Positions 11,306-22,104 of a DNA stretch of 64,000 nucleotides are shown here, in pieces. The DNA is from Paraburkholderia sp. BL23I1N1. GTDB taxonomy: Bacteria > Pseudomonadota > Gammaproteobacteria > Burkholderiales > Burkholderiaceae. The notes below the pieces were generated by a model. It did not search any database. It was not told the origin of the DNA and saw only the letters and a program-made list of their open reading frames with translations. The DNA is taken from the NCBI RefSeq assembly GCF_003610295.1, contig NZ_RAPV01000001.1, positions 1,550,001 to 1,614,000 on the forward strand. The letters run 5' to 3'. Numbering within the stretch: the first letter of the stretch is position 1; every line of letters begins with the position of its first letter. The position numbers and the translations under genes were made by a program.

Positions 11306-12475
11306 ATGGCCCTGAACCCAAGTCCGCTACGCGTGGCGATGGTCGCTGGCGAGCCGTCCGGCGACCTGCTGGCGGCATCGCTGCTCGATGGCCTCGCGAG
11401 CCATCTGCCTGCCACCACTCAGTACTATGGGATCGGCGGCCCACGCATGATCGCCACGGGCTTCGACGCCCACTGGTCAATGGAAAAGCTGACGGTGCGC
11501 GGCTATGTCGAAGTACTACGGCATATTCCCGGGATCCTCGGCATTCGCAACGAACTGAAACGCCAACTGCTGGCTGAACCGCCGTCGGTGTTCGTCGGCG
11601 TGGATGCACCCGATTTCAACTTCGGCCTTGAGCATCCGTTGCGCGAGGCGGGCATTCCGACCGTTCACTTCGTGTGTCCGTCCATCTGGGCATGGCGGGG
11701 CGGGCGCATCAAGAAGATCGCCAAAGCGGTCGACCACATGATGTGCGTGTTCCCGTTCGAAACGGCGCTGCTGGAAAAGGCGGGCGTCGCGGCGTCCTAC
11801 GTGGGCCATCCGCTCGCTGACGAGATACCGATCGAACCCGATACGCTTGGCGCGCGCCGCACGCTCGGCCTCGCTGAAAGCGGTCCGATTATCGCGGTGC
11901 TCCCGGGCAGCCGGCGCTCGGAGATCGATCTGATCGGTCCGACGTTCTTTGCCGCGATGGAGATGATGCAGCACCAGGAGCCGGGCTTGCGCTTCGTCAT
12001 GCCGGCGGCCACGCCCGCATTGCGCGAAATGCTGCGGCCGCTGGTCGATTCGCATCCCGGTCTCGCGTTGACCATCACCGACGGTCAGTCGCAAATCGCG
12101 ATGACGGCGGCCGACGCGATCCTCGTCAAGAGCGGCACGGTGACGCTGGAAGCCGCACTGCTGAAAAAGCCGATGGTGATCTCGTACAAGGTGCCCTGGC
12201 TGACCGGCCAGATCATGCGCCGGCAAGGCTATCTGCCGTACGTCGGCTTGCCGAACATTCTGGCGGGGCGTTTCGTCGTGCCGGAAATTCTGCAGCACTT
12301 CGCAACGCCTCAGGCGCTTGCCGAGGCCACGCTGAAACAGTTGCGCGACGAGGCCAACCGGCGCACGCTGACGGAAATCTTCACGGAGATGCATCACGTG
12401 CTGAAGCAGAACACCGCGCAGCGTGCGGCGGAAGTCGTGGCGAGCGTCATCGAAAAGCGGAAGGCGCGGCCGTGA
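11306..12475 (+). CDS. lpxB: Lipid A disaccharide synthase
   Basis: GT19 glycosyltransferase joining UDP-2,3-diacylglucosamine and lipid X to give the lipid A disaccharide at the inner membrane. [19 protein letters not shown] at the N-terminus, [16 protein letters not shown], and the nucleotide-sugar region [10 protein letters not shown] followed by [12 protein letters not shown] are all family hallmarks. 389 residues. Its stop codon overlaps the GTG start of rnhB by 4 bases. Confidence 0.97.
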   Translation: MALNPSPLRVAMVAGEPSGDLLAASLLDGLASHLPATTQYYGIGGPRMIATGFDAHWSMEKLTVRGYVEVLRHIPGILGIRNELKRQLLAEPPSVFVGVDAPDFNFGLEHPLREAGIPTVHFVCPSIWAWRGGRIKKIAKAVDHMMCVFPFETALLEKAGVAASYVGHPLADEIPIEPDTLGARRTLGLAESGPIIAVLPGSRRSEIDLIGPTFFAAMEMMQHQEPGLRFVMPAATPALREMLRPLVDSHPGLALTITDGQSQIAMTAADAILVKSGTVTLEAALLKKPMVISYKVPWLTGQIMRRQGYLPYVGLPNILAGRFVVPEILQHFATPQALAEATLKQLRDEANRRTLTEIFTEMHHVLKQNTAQRAAEVVASVIEKRKARP

Positions 12476-13236
12476 GCACTGCACGCGCGCCACGCCGCAA
12501 AGCTGCGACCGCTGGAGGCGCGGCGGCGCGGCAGGTCGGTCTGGACTTCGAGACGCCGGACGACATCGTCTGCGGTGTCGACGAAGCCGGGCGCGGGCCG
12601 CTGGCGGGCCCGGTGGTCGCGGCGGCAGTGATTTTTGACCCGTCGAAGCCAATGATTCGCGGCCTCGACGATTCGAAAGCGCTCACCGCCAAAAAGCGTG
12701 ACGAACTGTACGACAAGATCGTCGACCGGGCGCTGGCTTGCTGCATCGCGTCGGCTACCGTCGAAGAAATCGATACGCTGAACATCCTGCACGCCACCAT
12801 GCTGGCGATGAAGCGGGCAGTCGAAGGCCTCTCAGTCGTGCCGACACTCGTGAAAATCGACGGCAATCGCTGCCCGACGCTAAGCATTCGCAGCGAGGCG
12901 ATAATCGGCGGCGATGCACTGGTCAAAAGCATTTCGGCAGCCTCGATTCTCGCCAAGGTTACGCGCGACCGGATGCTGCTGGAGTTGCATCAAACCTATC
13001 CGGTCTACGGTTTTGACGCGCATGCGGGCTACGGCACGCCACAGCATCTCGCGGCGCTGCGCGAACATGGACCTTGCGAGCATCATCGGCGCTCGTTCGC
13101 GCCGGTGCGCGAAGCGCATCAGCGTTTCGGCACGGCTGCGAAGCAACTGCCGGCGGGCGCGGTGATCGTCGTGTCCGGAACGCTCACCCGCGCCATGCTC
13201 GACGACGACGCCTTCGGCGAACGCAGCGGCGCCTGA
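12472..13236 (+). CDS. rnhB: Ribonuclease HII
   Basis: Cleaves RNA in RNA-DNA hybrids and at single misincorporated ribonucleotides. The catalytic motif [20 protein letters not shown] (DEAGRG holds two carboxylates) and [14 protein letters not shown] are present, with a further conserved region [16 protein letters not shown] at the C-terminal half. The 254-residue protein has a basic N-terminal extension of about 30 residues before the core. The start GTG overlaps the lpxB stop (GTGA), a classic coupled junction. Confidence 0.95.
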   Translation: MSTARAPRRKAATAGGAAARQVGLDFETPDDIVCGVDEAGRGPLAGPVVAAAVIFDPSKPMIRGLDDSKALTAKKRDELYDKIVDRALACCIASATVEEIDTLNILHATMLAMKRAVEGLSVVPTLVKIDGNRCPTLSIRSEAIIGGDALVKSISAASILAKVTRDRMLLELHQTYPVYGFDAHAGYGTPQHLAALREHGPCEHHRRSFAPVREAHQRFGTAAKQLPAGAVIVVSGTLTRAMLDDDAFGERSGA

Positions 13237-13297
13237 GCGCCATGTGTGGCTTGGTGCGTCGTCCACTCTTTCCTTATTCTCACTGTCTTCGCTGCCT

Positions 13298-14080
13298 GTG
13301 AAAGCCATCACCTCGCGGGACAATCCGCTCTATAAGCGCCTCAAGGCGCTGGCCGGCTCGACGCATCAGCAGCGCCGCAGCGGCCACGCGCTGCTCGAAG
13401 GGTTCCATCTCGCAAGCGCGTATCTCGACGTCGCCGGGCAGCCGGAAATGTGCATCGTTACCGAGGGCGCGCTGCGTCACGACGAAGCGCAGGCCATCGT
13501 GTCGCGTATCGACGAGCACCGTATCGTCACGCTGCCCGACGCGTTGTTCGGGCAGGTGTCGAACGTCGTACACGGTGTTGGAATTCTGCTGCTGGTCGAA
13601 AAGCTCGACACGCCGCTGCCGGAGAAGGTCGCGCAAACGTGTCTCGTGCTCGATGGCGTGCAGGACGCCGGCAACGTCGGTTCGATTCTGCGCAGCGCGG
13701 CGGCCGCCGGTATTCAGCAGGTGTTTTGCGCGCCGGGCACCGCTTACGCGTGGTCGTCGAAGGTGCTGCGTTCGGGTATGGGCGCGCATTTTCTGCTGCA
13801 AATCCACGAGGACGTCGAAGCGCAGGTCTTGATCGAGCGCCTCGCGGTGCCTATCGTCATTACGGATTCGCACGGCGCCGAGGCGATCTACGACTGCGAT
13901 CTGAGCGGACCACTCGCATGGGTGTTCGGCAACGAAGGGGCGGGCGTATCGCAGATCTGGCGCGACGCGGTTTCGTTGCGGGTGACGATTCCTCAGCCGG
14001 GGGGCATGGAATCTTTGAACGTGGCGGCCGCGGCGGCTGTCTGCGTGTTCGAACAATGCCGCCAGCAGCGCCGCGCGTGA
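13298..14080 (+). CDS. SpoU/TrmH-family RNA 2'-O-methyltransferase
   Basis: SPOUT-superfamily methyltransferase that probably methylates a 2'-hydroxyl in rRNA or tRNA. An N-terminal substrate-binding domain is followed by the three SpoU motifs: LDGVQDAGNVGSILRSAAAA, WVFGNEGAGVS and IPQPGGMESLNVAAA, which form the knotted SAM site. The GTG at 13298 (MKAITSRDNPLYKRLK) fits the family N-terminus better than the ATG at 13244. The precise target nucleotide cannot be told from the sequence; an RlmB-like or 23S rRNA role is most likely. Confidence 0.85.
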   Translation: MKAITSRDNPLYKRLKALAGSTHQQRRSGHALLEGFHLASAYLDVAGQPEMCIVTEGALRHDEAQAIVSRIDEHRIVTLPDALFGQVSNVVHGVGILLLVEKLDTPLPEKVAQTCLVLDGVQDAGNVGSILRSAAAAGIQQVFCAPGTAYAWSSKVLRSGMGAHFLLQIHEDVEAQVLIERLAVPIVITDSHGAEAIYDCDLSGPLAWVFGNEGAGVSQIWRDAVSLRVTIPQPGGMESLNVAAAAAVCVFEQCRQQRRA

Positions 14081-14152
14081 CGTTGCGCTGATTCAGGCCT
14101 GAGGCGGCCTCCACGGTCACCTCAGTGCCACCAGCGCACGTAAAACTCACGC

Positions 14153-14968
14153 TCAATAAGACGGCCGGTCCAGCTTGATTTCCTGCAGGATCGTCGTCGC
14201 GATCTCTTCGATCGACTTATGCGTCGACGACAGCCACTTGACCCCTTCGCGCCGCATCATGGCTTCGGCTTCATTGATTTCGTAGCGGCAATTTTCCGGC
14301 GCGGCGTACTTGCTGCCCGGCCGGCGCTCGTTGCGGATCTCCGACAGCCGCTGCGGATCGATCGACAAACCAAACATCTTCTGCCGATGCGCCAATAGCG
14401 GCGTAGGCAGCTTGCCACGCTCGAAGTCTTCCGGAATCAGCGGATAGTTCGCTGCTTTCACACCGTACTGCATCGCCAGATACAGGCTCGTCGGCGTCTT
14501 GCCGCTGCGCGATACGCCGACCAGAATCACGTCGGCATCGGCCAGATTGCGGTTCGATTGACCGTCGTCGTGGGCGAGCGAGAAGTTGATCGCCTCGATC
14601 CGGTTCTTGTATTCCTCGGTGTCGGCGTTCTGGTGGCCGCGGCCCATCGCGTGGCTCGACTTGAGCTCCAGTTCCTGTTCAAGCGGCTCGACGAAGGTCT
14701 GGAACATATCCAGCACAAGCGCATTCGAACCTTTGACGATCTGATTCGAGGCGCTGTCCACCAGCGTCGTGAAGACGATCGGACGGCGGCCGTCCTGCTG
14801 GGTCGCTTCGTTGATCTTTTCTAGCGTGGCATAGGCTTTGTCCGTCGAATCGACGAAGGGCACGCGAACCAGGCGGAATTTCTGGTCGAACTGGGAGAGG
14901 ATCGAATGCGCGAAGGTTTCGGCAGTGATCCCGGTACCGTCGGAGACGATGAATACGGTGGGCGGCAT
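14153..14968 (-). CDS. ppsR: PEP synthase regulatory protein (bifunctional kinase/pyrophosphorylase)
   Basis: DUF299 family: ADP-dependent kinase and phosphate-dependent pyrophosphorylase that inactivates or reactivates phosphoenolpyruvate synthase by phosphorylating a Thr next to the catalytic His. The N-terminus FIVSDGTGITAETF and the P-loop GVSRSGKTPTSLYLA (about residues 150-164) are clear. The start at 14968 (MPPTVFIVSDG) gives 271 residues, matching the family. It is divergent from its target gene ppsA. Confidence 0.94.
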   Translation of the reverse strand: MPPTVFIVSDGTGITAETFAHSILSQFDQKFRLVRVPFVDSTDKAYATLEKINEATQQDGRRPIVFTTLVDSASNQIVKGSNALVLDMFQTFVEPLEQELELKSSHAMGRGHQNADTEEYKNRIEAINFSLAHDDGQSNRNLADADVILVGVSRSGKTPTSLYLAMQYGVKAANYPLIPEDFERGKLPTPLLAHRQKMFGLSIDPQRLSEIRNERRPGSKYAAPENCRYEINEAEAMMRREGVKWLSSTHKSIEEIATTILQEIKLDRPSY

Positions 14969-15508
14969 CAGTGGGGCTGGGGAACGTGAGCAGGAAAAAG
15001 CGCTCGAAACAAACATCGCTGCGTTGACGTCGCTGCACGGTGGCTAACCGTAGATTGCAGCGGCGTCGTTGCAGCGCGCCGTGGGCACCGCAACCGCGCC
15101 CGGATGGCGGCAGGCCTCGCGAGAGCCTCGCAAGAGCCCGTCAGCCGGTCCGGGGCGCGATTCGAGGCGCAATTCTCGTCCGACTGTCACATTTTGAGAG
15201 TCGGCACGGTAGAATAGCGGCAACCTGTTGGATAAGCAATTGCAGGCGATTGGCGTCTAACTCACCGCGAACAGTCGGTTAACGCCACGCTTTCAGCCGG
15301 TAACTTGCGGTGAATGGGGTGGATCGATCGGCAATTTCGTCCAACCGCATTCTACGTCGCGCATCTGGCGCTTTGTCGCGTTTCCGGCCCTTTGCAGCGA
15401 TTGCTTCTCCAACAGGTTGTGCAAGACGCGAGCTCACGCTTCCAATGGGCGTCTCGCGTTCAAGCCCACTTGCACAGCCGTGAATTTCTTTCACACTTAG
15501 GGGCTTGT
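14969..15508. promoter_or_regulatory. Divergent ppsR/ppsA intergenic region
   Basis: About 540 bases separate the divergent ppsR and ppsA starts and contain no convincing gene. Open stretches here do not look coding. It must carry promoters for both genes, but I could not pick confident -35/-10 pairs or operators by eye. Confidence 0.5.
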
Positions 15509-17914
15509 ATGACTAACGCAGTTACCGTCGCAAAGGAAGAGGCGTATGTAGTTCCGTTCGAGCAGTTGCGGATGACCGATGTGGAGATTGTCGGCGGCAA
15601 GAACGCGTCGCTTGGCGAGATGATCAGTCAGCTCGCCGAAGCCGGCGTGCGTGTGCCGACTGGCTTCGCCACCACAGCGCTGGCTTTCCGTGACTTCTTG
15701 CATCACAACAACCTGACTGAACGCATCGCCAAACGTCTCGAAACGCTCGACGTCGACGACGTGAAGGCGCTCGCCGAAGCGGGCAAAGAGATCCGTCAAT
15801 GGATCGTCGACGCACCGATGCAGGCGCGTCTCGAAGCGGATATCCGCGCAGGCTTCGACATCCTGCAAAAAAGCTCGCCTGAAGAGTTGTCGTTTGCCGT
15901 GCGTTCGTCGGCAACGGCCGAAGACCTGCCGGACGCATCGTTCGCGGGTCAGCAGGAAAGCTATCTCAACGTGGTCGGCATCGACGAGGTGCTCGATCGC
16001 ATGAAGCACGTGTTCGCGTCGCTGTATAACGACCGTGCCATCTCCTATCGCGTCCACAAGGGCTTCACCCACGCTGAAGTCGCGTTGTCGGCGGGCGTGC
16101 AGCGCATGGTGCGCTCGGACGTCGGCGCGGCGGGTGTGATGTTCACGCTGGATACGGAGTCGGGCTTCAAGGACGCCGTCTTCATCACGTCGAGCTACGG
16201 TCTGGGCGAAACGGTCGTGCAGGGCGCCGTGAATCCGGACGAGTTCTACGTCTTCAAGACCACGCTCGCACAGGGCAAGTACCCGATCATCCGCCGCTCG
16301 ATCGGCTCGAAGCTGATCAAGATGGAATTCACCAAGGCTGGCGAGCAAGGCCGCGTGAAGACCGTCGACGTCGCGCACGAACAGCGCAACCGCTTCTCGA
16401 TCACCGACGAAGATGTGATCGAGCTCGCGAAATACGCCGTCATCATCGAAAAGCACTACGAGCGTCCGATGGACATCGAGTGGGGCAAGGACGGCCGCGA
16501 CGGCAAGATCTTCATTCTGCAGGCACGTCCGGAAACGGTGAAGAGCCAGGCCGCGGGCAAAGCCGAGCAACGCTTCAAGCTGAAGGGCCAATCGAACGTG
16601 CTGGCTACCGGCCGTGCAATCGGGCAGAAGATCGGCGCGGGTCCGGTGCGCGTGATCCACGATCCGTCGGAGATGGACCGTGTGCAGCCAGGCGACGTGC
16701 TGGTGGCCGACATGACCGACCCGAACTGGGAGCCGGTGATGAAGCGCGCGTCCGCCATCGTCACGAACCGTGGCGGCCGGACCTGCCACGCGGCAATTAT
16801 CGCGCGTGAGCTGGGCGTACCGGCCGTGGTCGGCTGCGGCGACGCGACCGACGTGCTGAAGGAAGGCGCGCTGGTGACCGTGTCGTGCGCCGAAGGCGAC
16901 GAAGGCAAGATTTACGATGGTCTGCTAGAAACCGAAATCACCGAAGTGCAGCGCGGCGAACTGCCGCCGATTCCGGTGAAGATCATGATGAACGTCGGCA
17001 ACCCGCAACTCGCATTCGACTTCTCGCAACTGCCGAACGGCGGCGTGGGTCTGGCGCGGCTCGAGTTCATCATCAACAACAACATCGGCGTTCACCCGAA
17101 GGCGATTCTCGAGTACCCGAACATCGATCAGGACCTGAAGAAGGCTGTGGAGAGCGTGGCACGCGGCCATGCATCGCCGCGCGCGTTCTACGTCGACAAG
17201 CTGACCGAAGGTATCGCGACGATCGCGGCGGCGTTCTATCCGAAGCCCGTGATCGTGCGTCTGTCGGACTTCAAGTCGAACGAGTACAAGAAGCTGATCG
17301 GCGGTTCGCGTTACGAGCCGGACGAAGAAAACCCGATGCTGGGCTTCCGTGGCGCATCGCGTTACATCGCCGACGACTTCGCCGAAGCGTTCCAGATGGA
17401 ATGCGTCGCGCTGAAGAAGGTTCGTGAAGAGATGGGCCTCGACAACGTCGAGATCATGGTGCCGTTCGTGCGTACGCTGAAGCAGGCGGAGCGCGTGGTT
17501 GGGCTGCTGGAGAAGTTCGGCCTGAAGCGCGGCGAGAAGGGCTTGCGCCTGATCATGATGTGCGAAGTGCCGTCGAACGCGATTCTCGCCGAAGAATTCC
17601 TGCAATTCTTCGACGGTTTCTCGATCGGTTCGAACGACCTGACGCAGCTCACGCTCGGCCTCGACCGCGATTCCGGCATGGAACTGCTGGCAGTCGATTT
17701 CGACGAACGCGACCCGGCGGTGAAGTTCATGCTCAAGCGCGCGATTGAAACCTGCTTGCGTTTGAACAAGTACGTCGGTATCTGCGGCCAGGGTCCTTCG
17801 GATCACCCGGACTTCGCGCAATGGCTGACCGATGAAGGTATCGAGTCGATCTCGCTGAACCCGGATTCGATCATCGAGACGTGGCAGCAACTGGCTAAAT
17901 CGCTGGCGAAGTAA
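15509..17914 (+). CDS. ppsA: Phosphoenolpyruvate synthase
   Basis: Makes PEP from pyruvate, ATP and water for gluconeogenesis. In order: an N-terminal ATP-grasp domain ([11 protein letters not shown] near residue 30; [20 protein letters not shown] near 130); the swivelling phosphohistidine domain with [20 protein letters not shown] (catalytic His about 425, regulatory Thr beside it); and the PEP/pyruvate barrel with [17 protein letters not shown] and the C-terminal [11 protein letters not shown]. 801 residues with start at ATG 15509. A longer in-frame upstream stretch is non-homologous. Confidence 0.96.
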   Translation: MTNAVTVAKEEAYVVPFEQLRMTDVEIVGGKNASLGEMISQLAEAGVRVPTGFATTALAFRDFLHHNNLTERIAKRLETLDVDDVKALAEAGKEIRQWIVDAPMQARLEADIRAGFDILQKSSPEELSFAVRSSATAEDLPDASFAGQQESYLNVVGIDEVLDRMKHVFASLYNDRAISYRVHKGFTHAEVALSAGVQRMVRSDVGAAGVMFTLDTESGFKDAVFITSSYGLGETVVQGAVNPDEFYVFKTTLAQGKYPIIRRSIGSKLIKMEFTKAGEQGRVKTVDVAHEQRNRFSITDEDVIELAKYAVIIEKHYERPMDIEWGKDGRDGKIFILQARPETVKSQAAGKAEQRFKLKGQSNVLATGRAIGQKIGAGPVRVIHDPSEMDRVQPGDVLVADMTDPNWEPVMKRASAIVTNRGGRTCHAAIIARELGVPAVVGCGDATDVLKEGALVTVSCAEGDEGKIYDGLLETEITEVQRGELPPIPVKIMMNVGNPQLAFDFSQLPNGGVGLARLEFIINNNIGVHPKAILEYPNIDQDLKKAVESVARGHASPRAFYVDKLTEGIATIAAAFYPKPVIVRLSDFKSNEYKKLIGGSRYEPDEENPMLGFRGASRYIADDFAEAFQMECVALKKVREEMGLDNVEIMVPFVRTLKQAERVVGLLEKFGLKRGEKGLRLIMMCEVPSNAILAEEFLQFFDGFSIGSNDLTQLTLGLDRDSGMELLAVDFDERDPAVKFMLKRAIETCLRLNKYVGICGQGPSDHPDFAQWLTDEGIESISLNPDSIIETWQQLAKSLAK

Positions 17915-18044
17915 TCGAAAAATTAGCGAAGAAATAAGCGCCAGGAAAGTGCCTGATAAGCGGTTTGCATAACAAGCGGTGCAGTTTGTCAAAAGCATGT
18001 AAAAGCTGCTGCACCGCGCGGTAAATGCACCCGCTTCGTGCTAT

Positions 18045-18072
18045 AAACACCCCGGTAGATCCGGGGTGTTTT
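18045..18072 (+). terminator. Rho-independent terminator after ppsA
   Basis: Stem AAACACCCCGG, loop TAGAT, complementary arm CCGGGGTGTTTT ending in a T run. It lies about 130 bases after the ppsA stop and just before the nfeD Shine-Dalgarno sequence, so it separates the two transcription units. Confidence 0.9.
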
Positions 18073-18089
18073 GCTTTGTGGAGGTCGAC

Positions 18090-18545
18090 GTGGCGCCAGG
18101 TGGATTGTTCTGGTGGATCGGGGCGGGTGTGCTGGTCGTGCTGGAGTTGATCAGCGGCACCTTCTATTTGCTAATGATCGCGCTGGGCTGCGTGGCGGCG
18201 GCCATCGCGCACCTGGCGGGCGTCAACGCCGACCTGCAGTTTGCGATTGCGGCAGTGGTGGCGCTGGCGGCAGTCCTGTTGCTGAGACGCTCGCGCTTCG
18301 GCCGCAGAACGCGCAAGGAGGCGTCGAAAAACCCGGACGTCAATCTGGACATCGGCCAGACGTTGAGTGTGCCGGTGTGGCACGAGCGCCGGGCGCGGGC
18401 CAATTACCGCGGGGCTGCATGGGACGTCGAATTGGCCGCTGGCGAGCCCGAAGATGCGCCGCTTTATGAAATCGCCGAGATGCGCGGCAGTTGTCTTGTC
18501 GTGGTGGCCAGCCGGCAGGCGAAAACCAGTGTAACCGCAGACTGA
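18090..18545 (+). CDS. NfeD-family membrane protein
   Basis: Small membrane protein with two to three hydrophobic segments (about residues 1-75) and a C-terminal OB-like soluble domain (WHERRARANYRGAAWDVELA). NfeD proteins are normally encoded next to an SPFH/stomatin gene, as here, and are thought to act together in membrane microdomains or quality control. GTG 18090 is chosen because GGAGG sits 5 bases upstream; an ATG at 18066 lies inside the terminator arm. 151 residues. Confidence 0.85.
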   Translation: MAPGGLFWWIGAGVLVVLELISGTFYLLMIALGCVAAAIAHLAGVNADLQFAIAAVVALAAVLLLRRSRFGRRTRKEASKNPDVNLDIGQTLSVPVWHERRARANYRGAAWDVELAAGEPEDAPLYEIAEMRGSCLVVVASRQAKTSVTAD

Positions 18546-18608
18546 ACGCGCACCAACGCGTGTGCAGAACTACGCACAACTATTCGAACTACGGACCGGA
18601 GGTCAGTC

Positions 18609-19541
18609 ATGGATTCAACCATCGTCGGGGCGGTGTTTCTGCTTATCGTGATCGTGCTGGCAGCACAGACGCTCAAGATCGTGCCGCAGCAGCATGCGTG
18701 GGTGCTGGAGCGGCTTGGCCGCTATCACCGTACGCTGACGCCGGGATTGAGCTTCGCGTTTCCGTTCGTCGACCGGATCGCGTACAAGCACATCCTCAAG
18801 GAAATCCCGCTCGAAGTGCCGAGCCAGGTGTGTATTACGCGCGACAACACGCAACTGCAGGTGGATGGCGTGCTGTATTTCCAGGTCACCGATCCCATGA
18901 AGGCGTCGTACGGCTCGAGCAACTTCGTGTTCGCAATTACGCAGTTGTCGCAGACCACGCTGCGCTCGGTGATCGGCAAACTCGAACTCGACAAGACGTT
19001 CGAAGAGCGCGACTTCATCAATCACAGCATCGTCTCATCGCTCGATGAAGCGGCGTCGAACTGGGGCGTTAAGGTGCTGCGCTACGAGATCAAGGACCTC
19101 ACGCCGCCCAAAGAAATTCTCCACGCGATGCAGGCGCAGATTACCGCCGAGCGCGAGAAGCGCGCGCTGATCGCGGCATCCGAAGGGCGTAAGCAGGAGC
19201 AGATCAATATCGCGTCGGGTGGTCGCGAGGCGGCGATTCAGAAGTCCGAAGGCGAGCGGCAGGCGGCGATCAATCAGGCGCAGGGGCAGGCTTCGGCGAT
19301 TCTGGCCGTGGCTGAGGCCAACTCGCAGGCAATTCAGAAGATTGCTGCGGCAATCCAGTCGAACGGCGGGATGGAGGCCGTGAACCTGAAAGTGGCCGAG
19401 CAGTATGTGAACGCGTTCGGCAACCTGGCGAAGCAGGGCACCACATTGATCGTGCCGGGTAACCTGGCGGATATGAGTTCGATGATCGCCTCGGCGCTGA
19501 CCATCGTGAACAAGGGGAAGGGCGCGAGCGAGGCGCGCTGA
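18609..19541 (+). CDS. SPFH/band-7 domain protein (stomatin-like, QmcA type)
   Basis: 310-residue membrane-anchored SPFH protein: an N-terminal transmembrane segment (residues 5-22), then the band-7 domain starting KIVPQQHAWVLERLGRYHR and a coiled Ala/Glu-rich region (AQITAEREKRALIAASEGRK). The C-terminal part is conserved among stomatin-like/paraslipin proteins. GGAGG precedes the ATG. Paired with nfeD 64 bases upstream. Probably scaffolds membrane protein complexes; the specific client is unknown. Confidence 0.9.
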   Translation: MDSTIVGAVFLLIVIVLAAQTLKIVPQQHAWVLERLGRYHRTLTPGLSFAFPFVDRIAYKHILKEIPLEVPSQVCITRDNTQLQVDGVLYFQVTDPMKASYGSSNFVFAITQLSQTTLRSVIGKLELDKTFEERDFINHSIVSSLDEAASNWGVKVLRYEIKDLTPPKEILHAMQAQITAEREKRALIAASEGRKQEQINIASGGREAAIQKSEGERQAAINQAQGQASAILAVAEANSQAIQKIAAAIQSNGGMEAVNLKVAEQYVNAFGNLAKQGTTLIVPGNLADMSSMIASALTIVNKGKGASEAR

Positions 19542-19620
19542 AGTTGGCGGCAAGACGGGCTGGCGTGGCCTGAGCTGAACTTGTTTTGCCTGAACCGACC
19601 CTCCGCTGCCTGGAACTGCC

Positions 19621-19657
19621 AAAAAAAATGGCCCGCGATTTGTGCGGGCTTTTTTTT
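19621..19657. terminator. Bidirectional terminator between SPFH gene and smpB
   Basis: An A8 tract, stem GCCCGC, 7-base loop, GCGGGC and a T8 tract form a symmetric hairpin that can end transcription from both sides. It lies between convergent genes (SPFH on plus, smpB on minus). Confidence 0.9.
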
Positions 19658-19752
19658 ATTCGGCGATGCTTGCGGTAACGCCGAGCGCAGCAAATCCGCG
19701 CATGACTCGACGCCGACGCCGCCGACGCCCGTCAGCGCCGACGCCCGTCAGA

Positions 19753-20199
19753 TCACGACGGCGAACGCATCAAACGCGCCTTTTCGCGTTCCCAATCACG
19801 CTTCTTTTCAGTCTCGCGCTTGTCGTGCTGCTTCTTACCCTTGGCCAGCCCGATCTCGCATTTGACGCGACCGCCCTTGTAATGGAAGTTCAACGGCACG
19901 AGCGTATAGCCGCGCTGCTCGACTTTGCCGATCAGCTTGCTGATTTCTTCGGCGTGCAGCAGCAGCTTGCGCGTGCGCACCGGGTCCGGATGGATATGGG
20001 TCGAGGCTTCGGGCAGCGGGCTGATGTGCGTGCCGATCAGGAACAGTTCGTTGTTCTTGATGACCACGTAGCCTTCCTTGATCTGGCCACGGCCGGCGCG
20101 CAGGGCTTTGACCTCCCATCCTTCGAGCACGAGCCCCGCTTCATAGCGTTCTTCGACCGAGTAGTCGTAGAAGGCTTTTCTGTTGTCAATGATGCTCAT
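19753..20199 (-). CDS. smpB: SsrA-binding protein SmpB
   Basis: Binds tmRNA and carries it to stalled ribosomes for trans-translation. 148 residues with the family blocks [39 protein letters not shown] and the basic C-terminal tail [20 protein letters not shown]. It is divergent from ratA, which is the usual neighbour in proteobacteria. No ssrA gene is visible in this window. Confidence 0.97.
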   Translation of the reverse strand: MSIIDNRKAFYDYSVEERYEAGLVLEGWEVKALRAGRGQIKEGYVVIKNNELFLIGTHISPLPEASTHIHPDPVRTRKLLLHAEEISKLIGKVEQRGYTLVPLNFHYKGGRVKCEIGLAKGKKQHDKRETEKKRDWEREKARLMRSPS

Positions 20200-20299
20200 G
20201 AATGGAAAGTGCCCAACTCGTTTAAAATCACGATTTTAGCAAAGCGGGGCGAGGAAAGCCCGCGGCGCTTGTCCACCCTTGCCACGCGCTGTTCAATTT

Positions 20300-20737
20300 A
20301 TGGCAGATGTCCAGAAAACCGTGTTGATCCGCCATTCGGCGGAACAGATGTTCGACCTCGTCACCGACGTCGCCGATTACCCCAACTTCCTGCCTTGGTG
20401 CGGGGGTGTCGAAATCCGCCGCCAGGACGAAACCGGCATGGAGGCGAAGATCGATATCAACTTCAAGGGCATCAAGCAGCACTTTGCTACGCATAACACC
20501 ATGGAGCGGCCCACGCGCATCGATATGGAATTCGCGGACGGGCCCTTTCGCAAATTCACCGGTTTCTGGCGCTTCACGCCGCTGCGGGCCGATGCCTGCA
20601 AGATCGAATTCGCGCTGCACTACGAATTCACCAACATCATTCTCGAGAAGATCATTGGGCCGGTGTTCAGCCACATCGCCAACACCTTCGTCGAATCGTT
20701 CGTGAAGCGCGCCGATCAGCGCTACGGTAAGGCATGA
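20300..20737 (+). CDS. ratA: START-like (RatA/Coq10-type) protein
   Basis: 145-residue START-fold protein (polyketide cyclase/dehydrase family) starting MADVQKTVLIRHSAEQMFDL and containing the conserved LVTDVADYPNFLPWCGG block. In E. coli the homologue is called toxin RatA, proposed to hinder 50S association; Coq10-like lipid binding is the alternative reading, and the sequence does not decide between them. It overlaps rnfH by 4 bases (ATGA). Confidence 0.88.
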   Translation: MADVQKTVLIRHSAEQMFDLVTDVADYPNFLPWCGGVEIRRQDETGMEAKIDINFKGIKQHFATHNTMERPTRIDMEFADGPFRKFTGFWRFTPLRADACKIEFALHYEFTNIILEKIIGPVFSHIANTFVESFVKRADQRYGKA

Positions 20738-21066
20738 GCGCGCGCTTGTCGATTGAAGTCTGCTACGCGCTCGCCAACGAGCAGACGCTGATCGCCGTGG
20801 AATTGCCGGCAGGCGCCACGCTGCAGCAGGCGATCGAGGCGAGCGGCATCCTGCAGCGTTATCCGCAGATCGATCTGGGCACGCAGAAGGTCGGTGTGTT
20901 CGGCAAGCTCAAGCCGCTCGATACGCTGCTCGCCGACCACGATCGCGTCGAGATTTATCGACCGCTGCTGGTGGATCCGAAGCTGTCCCGGCAACGGCGT
21001 GTCGAGAAAACCCGCAAGGCGGGTTCGATTGAAGGGCGCCGCTGGCAGAACAAGGATTCGCGCTAG
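20734..21066 (+). CDS. rnfH: RnfH-family ubiquitin-fold protein
   Basis: 110-residue small protein of the RnfH/UPF0125 group with a beta-grasp fold (IEVCYALANEQTLIAVELPA, then VGVFGKLKPLDTLLADHDRV and EIYRPLLVDPK). Always paired with ratA; the pair resembles a toxin-antitoxin arrangement but has not been proven to be one here. The start codon overlaps the ratA stop. Confidence 0.9.
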   Translation: MSARLSIEVCYALANEQTLIAVELPAGATLQQAIEASGILQRYPQIDLGTQKVGVFGKLKPLDTLLADHDRVEIYRPLLVDPKLSRQRRVEKTRKAGSIEGRRWQNKDSR

Positions 21067-21111
21067 GCTCGTCTTGTGGCTGTGGCGGGCTAGCGTGACG
21101 GGTGCCTCGTC

Positions 21112-22104
21112 TCAATGCACCGAAGGCTGGGCCTTTTCCTCATTCGAGGCCGCACAGGACGTATCGTCGTCCGCATGCTGGCGCACCGACCAGCACACGC
21201 CCGCCACCAGCAGCAGGATCGCCGCCGTTTCCAGCGGACGCGGCAGGCGCTGGTCGTAAATGAACGCGTAGAGCAGCGCGAATAGCGTCTCGAACACGAT
21301 CATCTGGCCGGACAGGGTGAGCGGCAGCCGCTTCGACGCCGCGTTCCACAGCCCGTTGCCGAGCCACGACGCGCCGACTGCGAGGCCCAGATTCAGCATC
21401 CAGAAGGTGTGCCAGCGCTCGTCGCCGAGCGTCCCCTGCAGGCTGCCAGAGGGCATGACGGCGACCACCAGCCACAAGGCCGCGCCGAGGGCGCCGGTAA
21501 TCACACCCCACAGCACCGACCACTCATTGCCGCTGAAATGCGTCTGGCGCTGCAGGTGGCGGGCGTTTTCGACCGCGAACCAGGTCCAGCAGGCGAGCGC
21601 GCCGACCGCACAGGCGAGGCCGAGGAGTTTCGTCGCGAAACTGACGGGCGTGCTTTCCGCCACCGTGAAGACGTCGATATTGATGCAGGCGATACCGGCT
21701 ACCACCAACGCAAGCGGCCACGCGAGGCGGGCGAGCGGCACAGCGCCGTGATCGCGCCGGCCGAGCAGCGTCACCGTGACCGGCAGGACGCCCACGATCA
21801 ACGATGCCGGCGCGATGCCGATCATATGGACCGCCGCGGTTAGCAACAGGTAGTACAGCAGGTTGCCGGCCAACGCCAGTTTGACGAGCGCGCCGAAATC
21901 CTCGCGGGTCAGGCGTTTGACGAGCGAGCGCGCCATCGGCAGCGCGGCGGCCAGCGAGACGATGCCGTACATCGTGTAACGGCCGGCACTCAGCAGCAGC
22001 GGGGAAAAATCGGGCAGCACGCGCGGCACCAGAAACACCATGCCCCATAAGGCCCCGGCCATTACTCCATATGCCACACCGCGCTGCATCGACTGCCCCT
22101 GCAA
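21112..22104 (-). CDS. EamA/DMT-family transporter
   Basis: 330-residue inner-membrane protein with about ten hydrophobic helices forming two EamA repeats (first around GVMAGALWGMVFLVPRVL, second around WGVITGALGAALWLVVAVMP). Drug/metabolite transporters of this kind export amino acids or other metabolites; the substrate cannot be read from the sequence. It is convergent with rnfH and divergent from guaB. Confidence 0.85.
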   Translation of the reverse strand: MQGQSMQRGVAYGVMAGALWGMVFLVPRVLPDFSPLLLSAGRYTMYGIVSLAAALPMARSLVKRLTREDFGALVKLALAGNLLYYLLLTAAVHMIGIAPASLIVGVLPVTVTLLGRRDHGAVPLARLAWPLALVVAGIACINIDVFTVAESTPVSFATKLLGLACAVGALACWTWFAVENARHLQRQTHFSGNEWSVLWGVITGALGAALWLVVAVMPSGSLQGTLGDERWHTFWMLNLGLAVGASWLGNGLWNAASKRLPLTLSGQMIVFETLFALLYAFIYDQRLPRPLETAAILLLVAGVCWSVRQHADDDTSCAASNEEKAQPSVH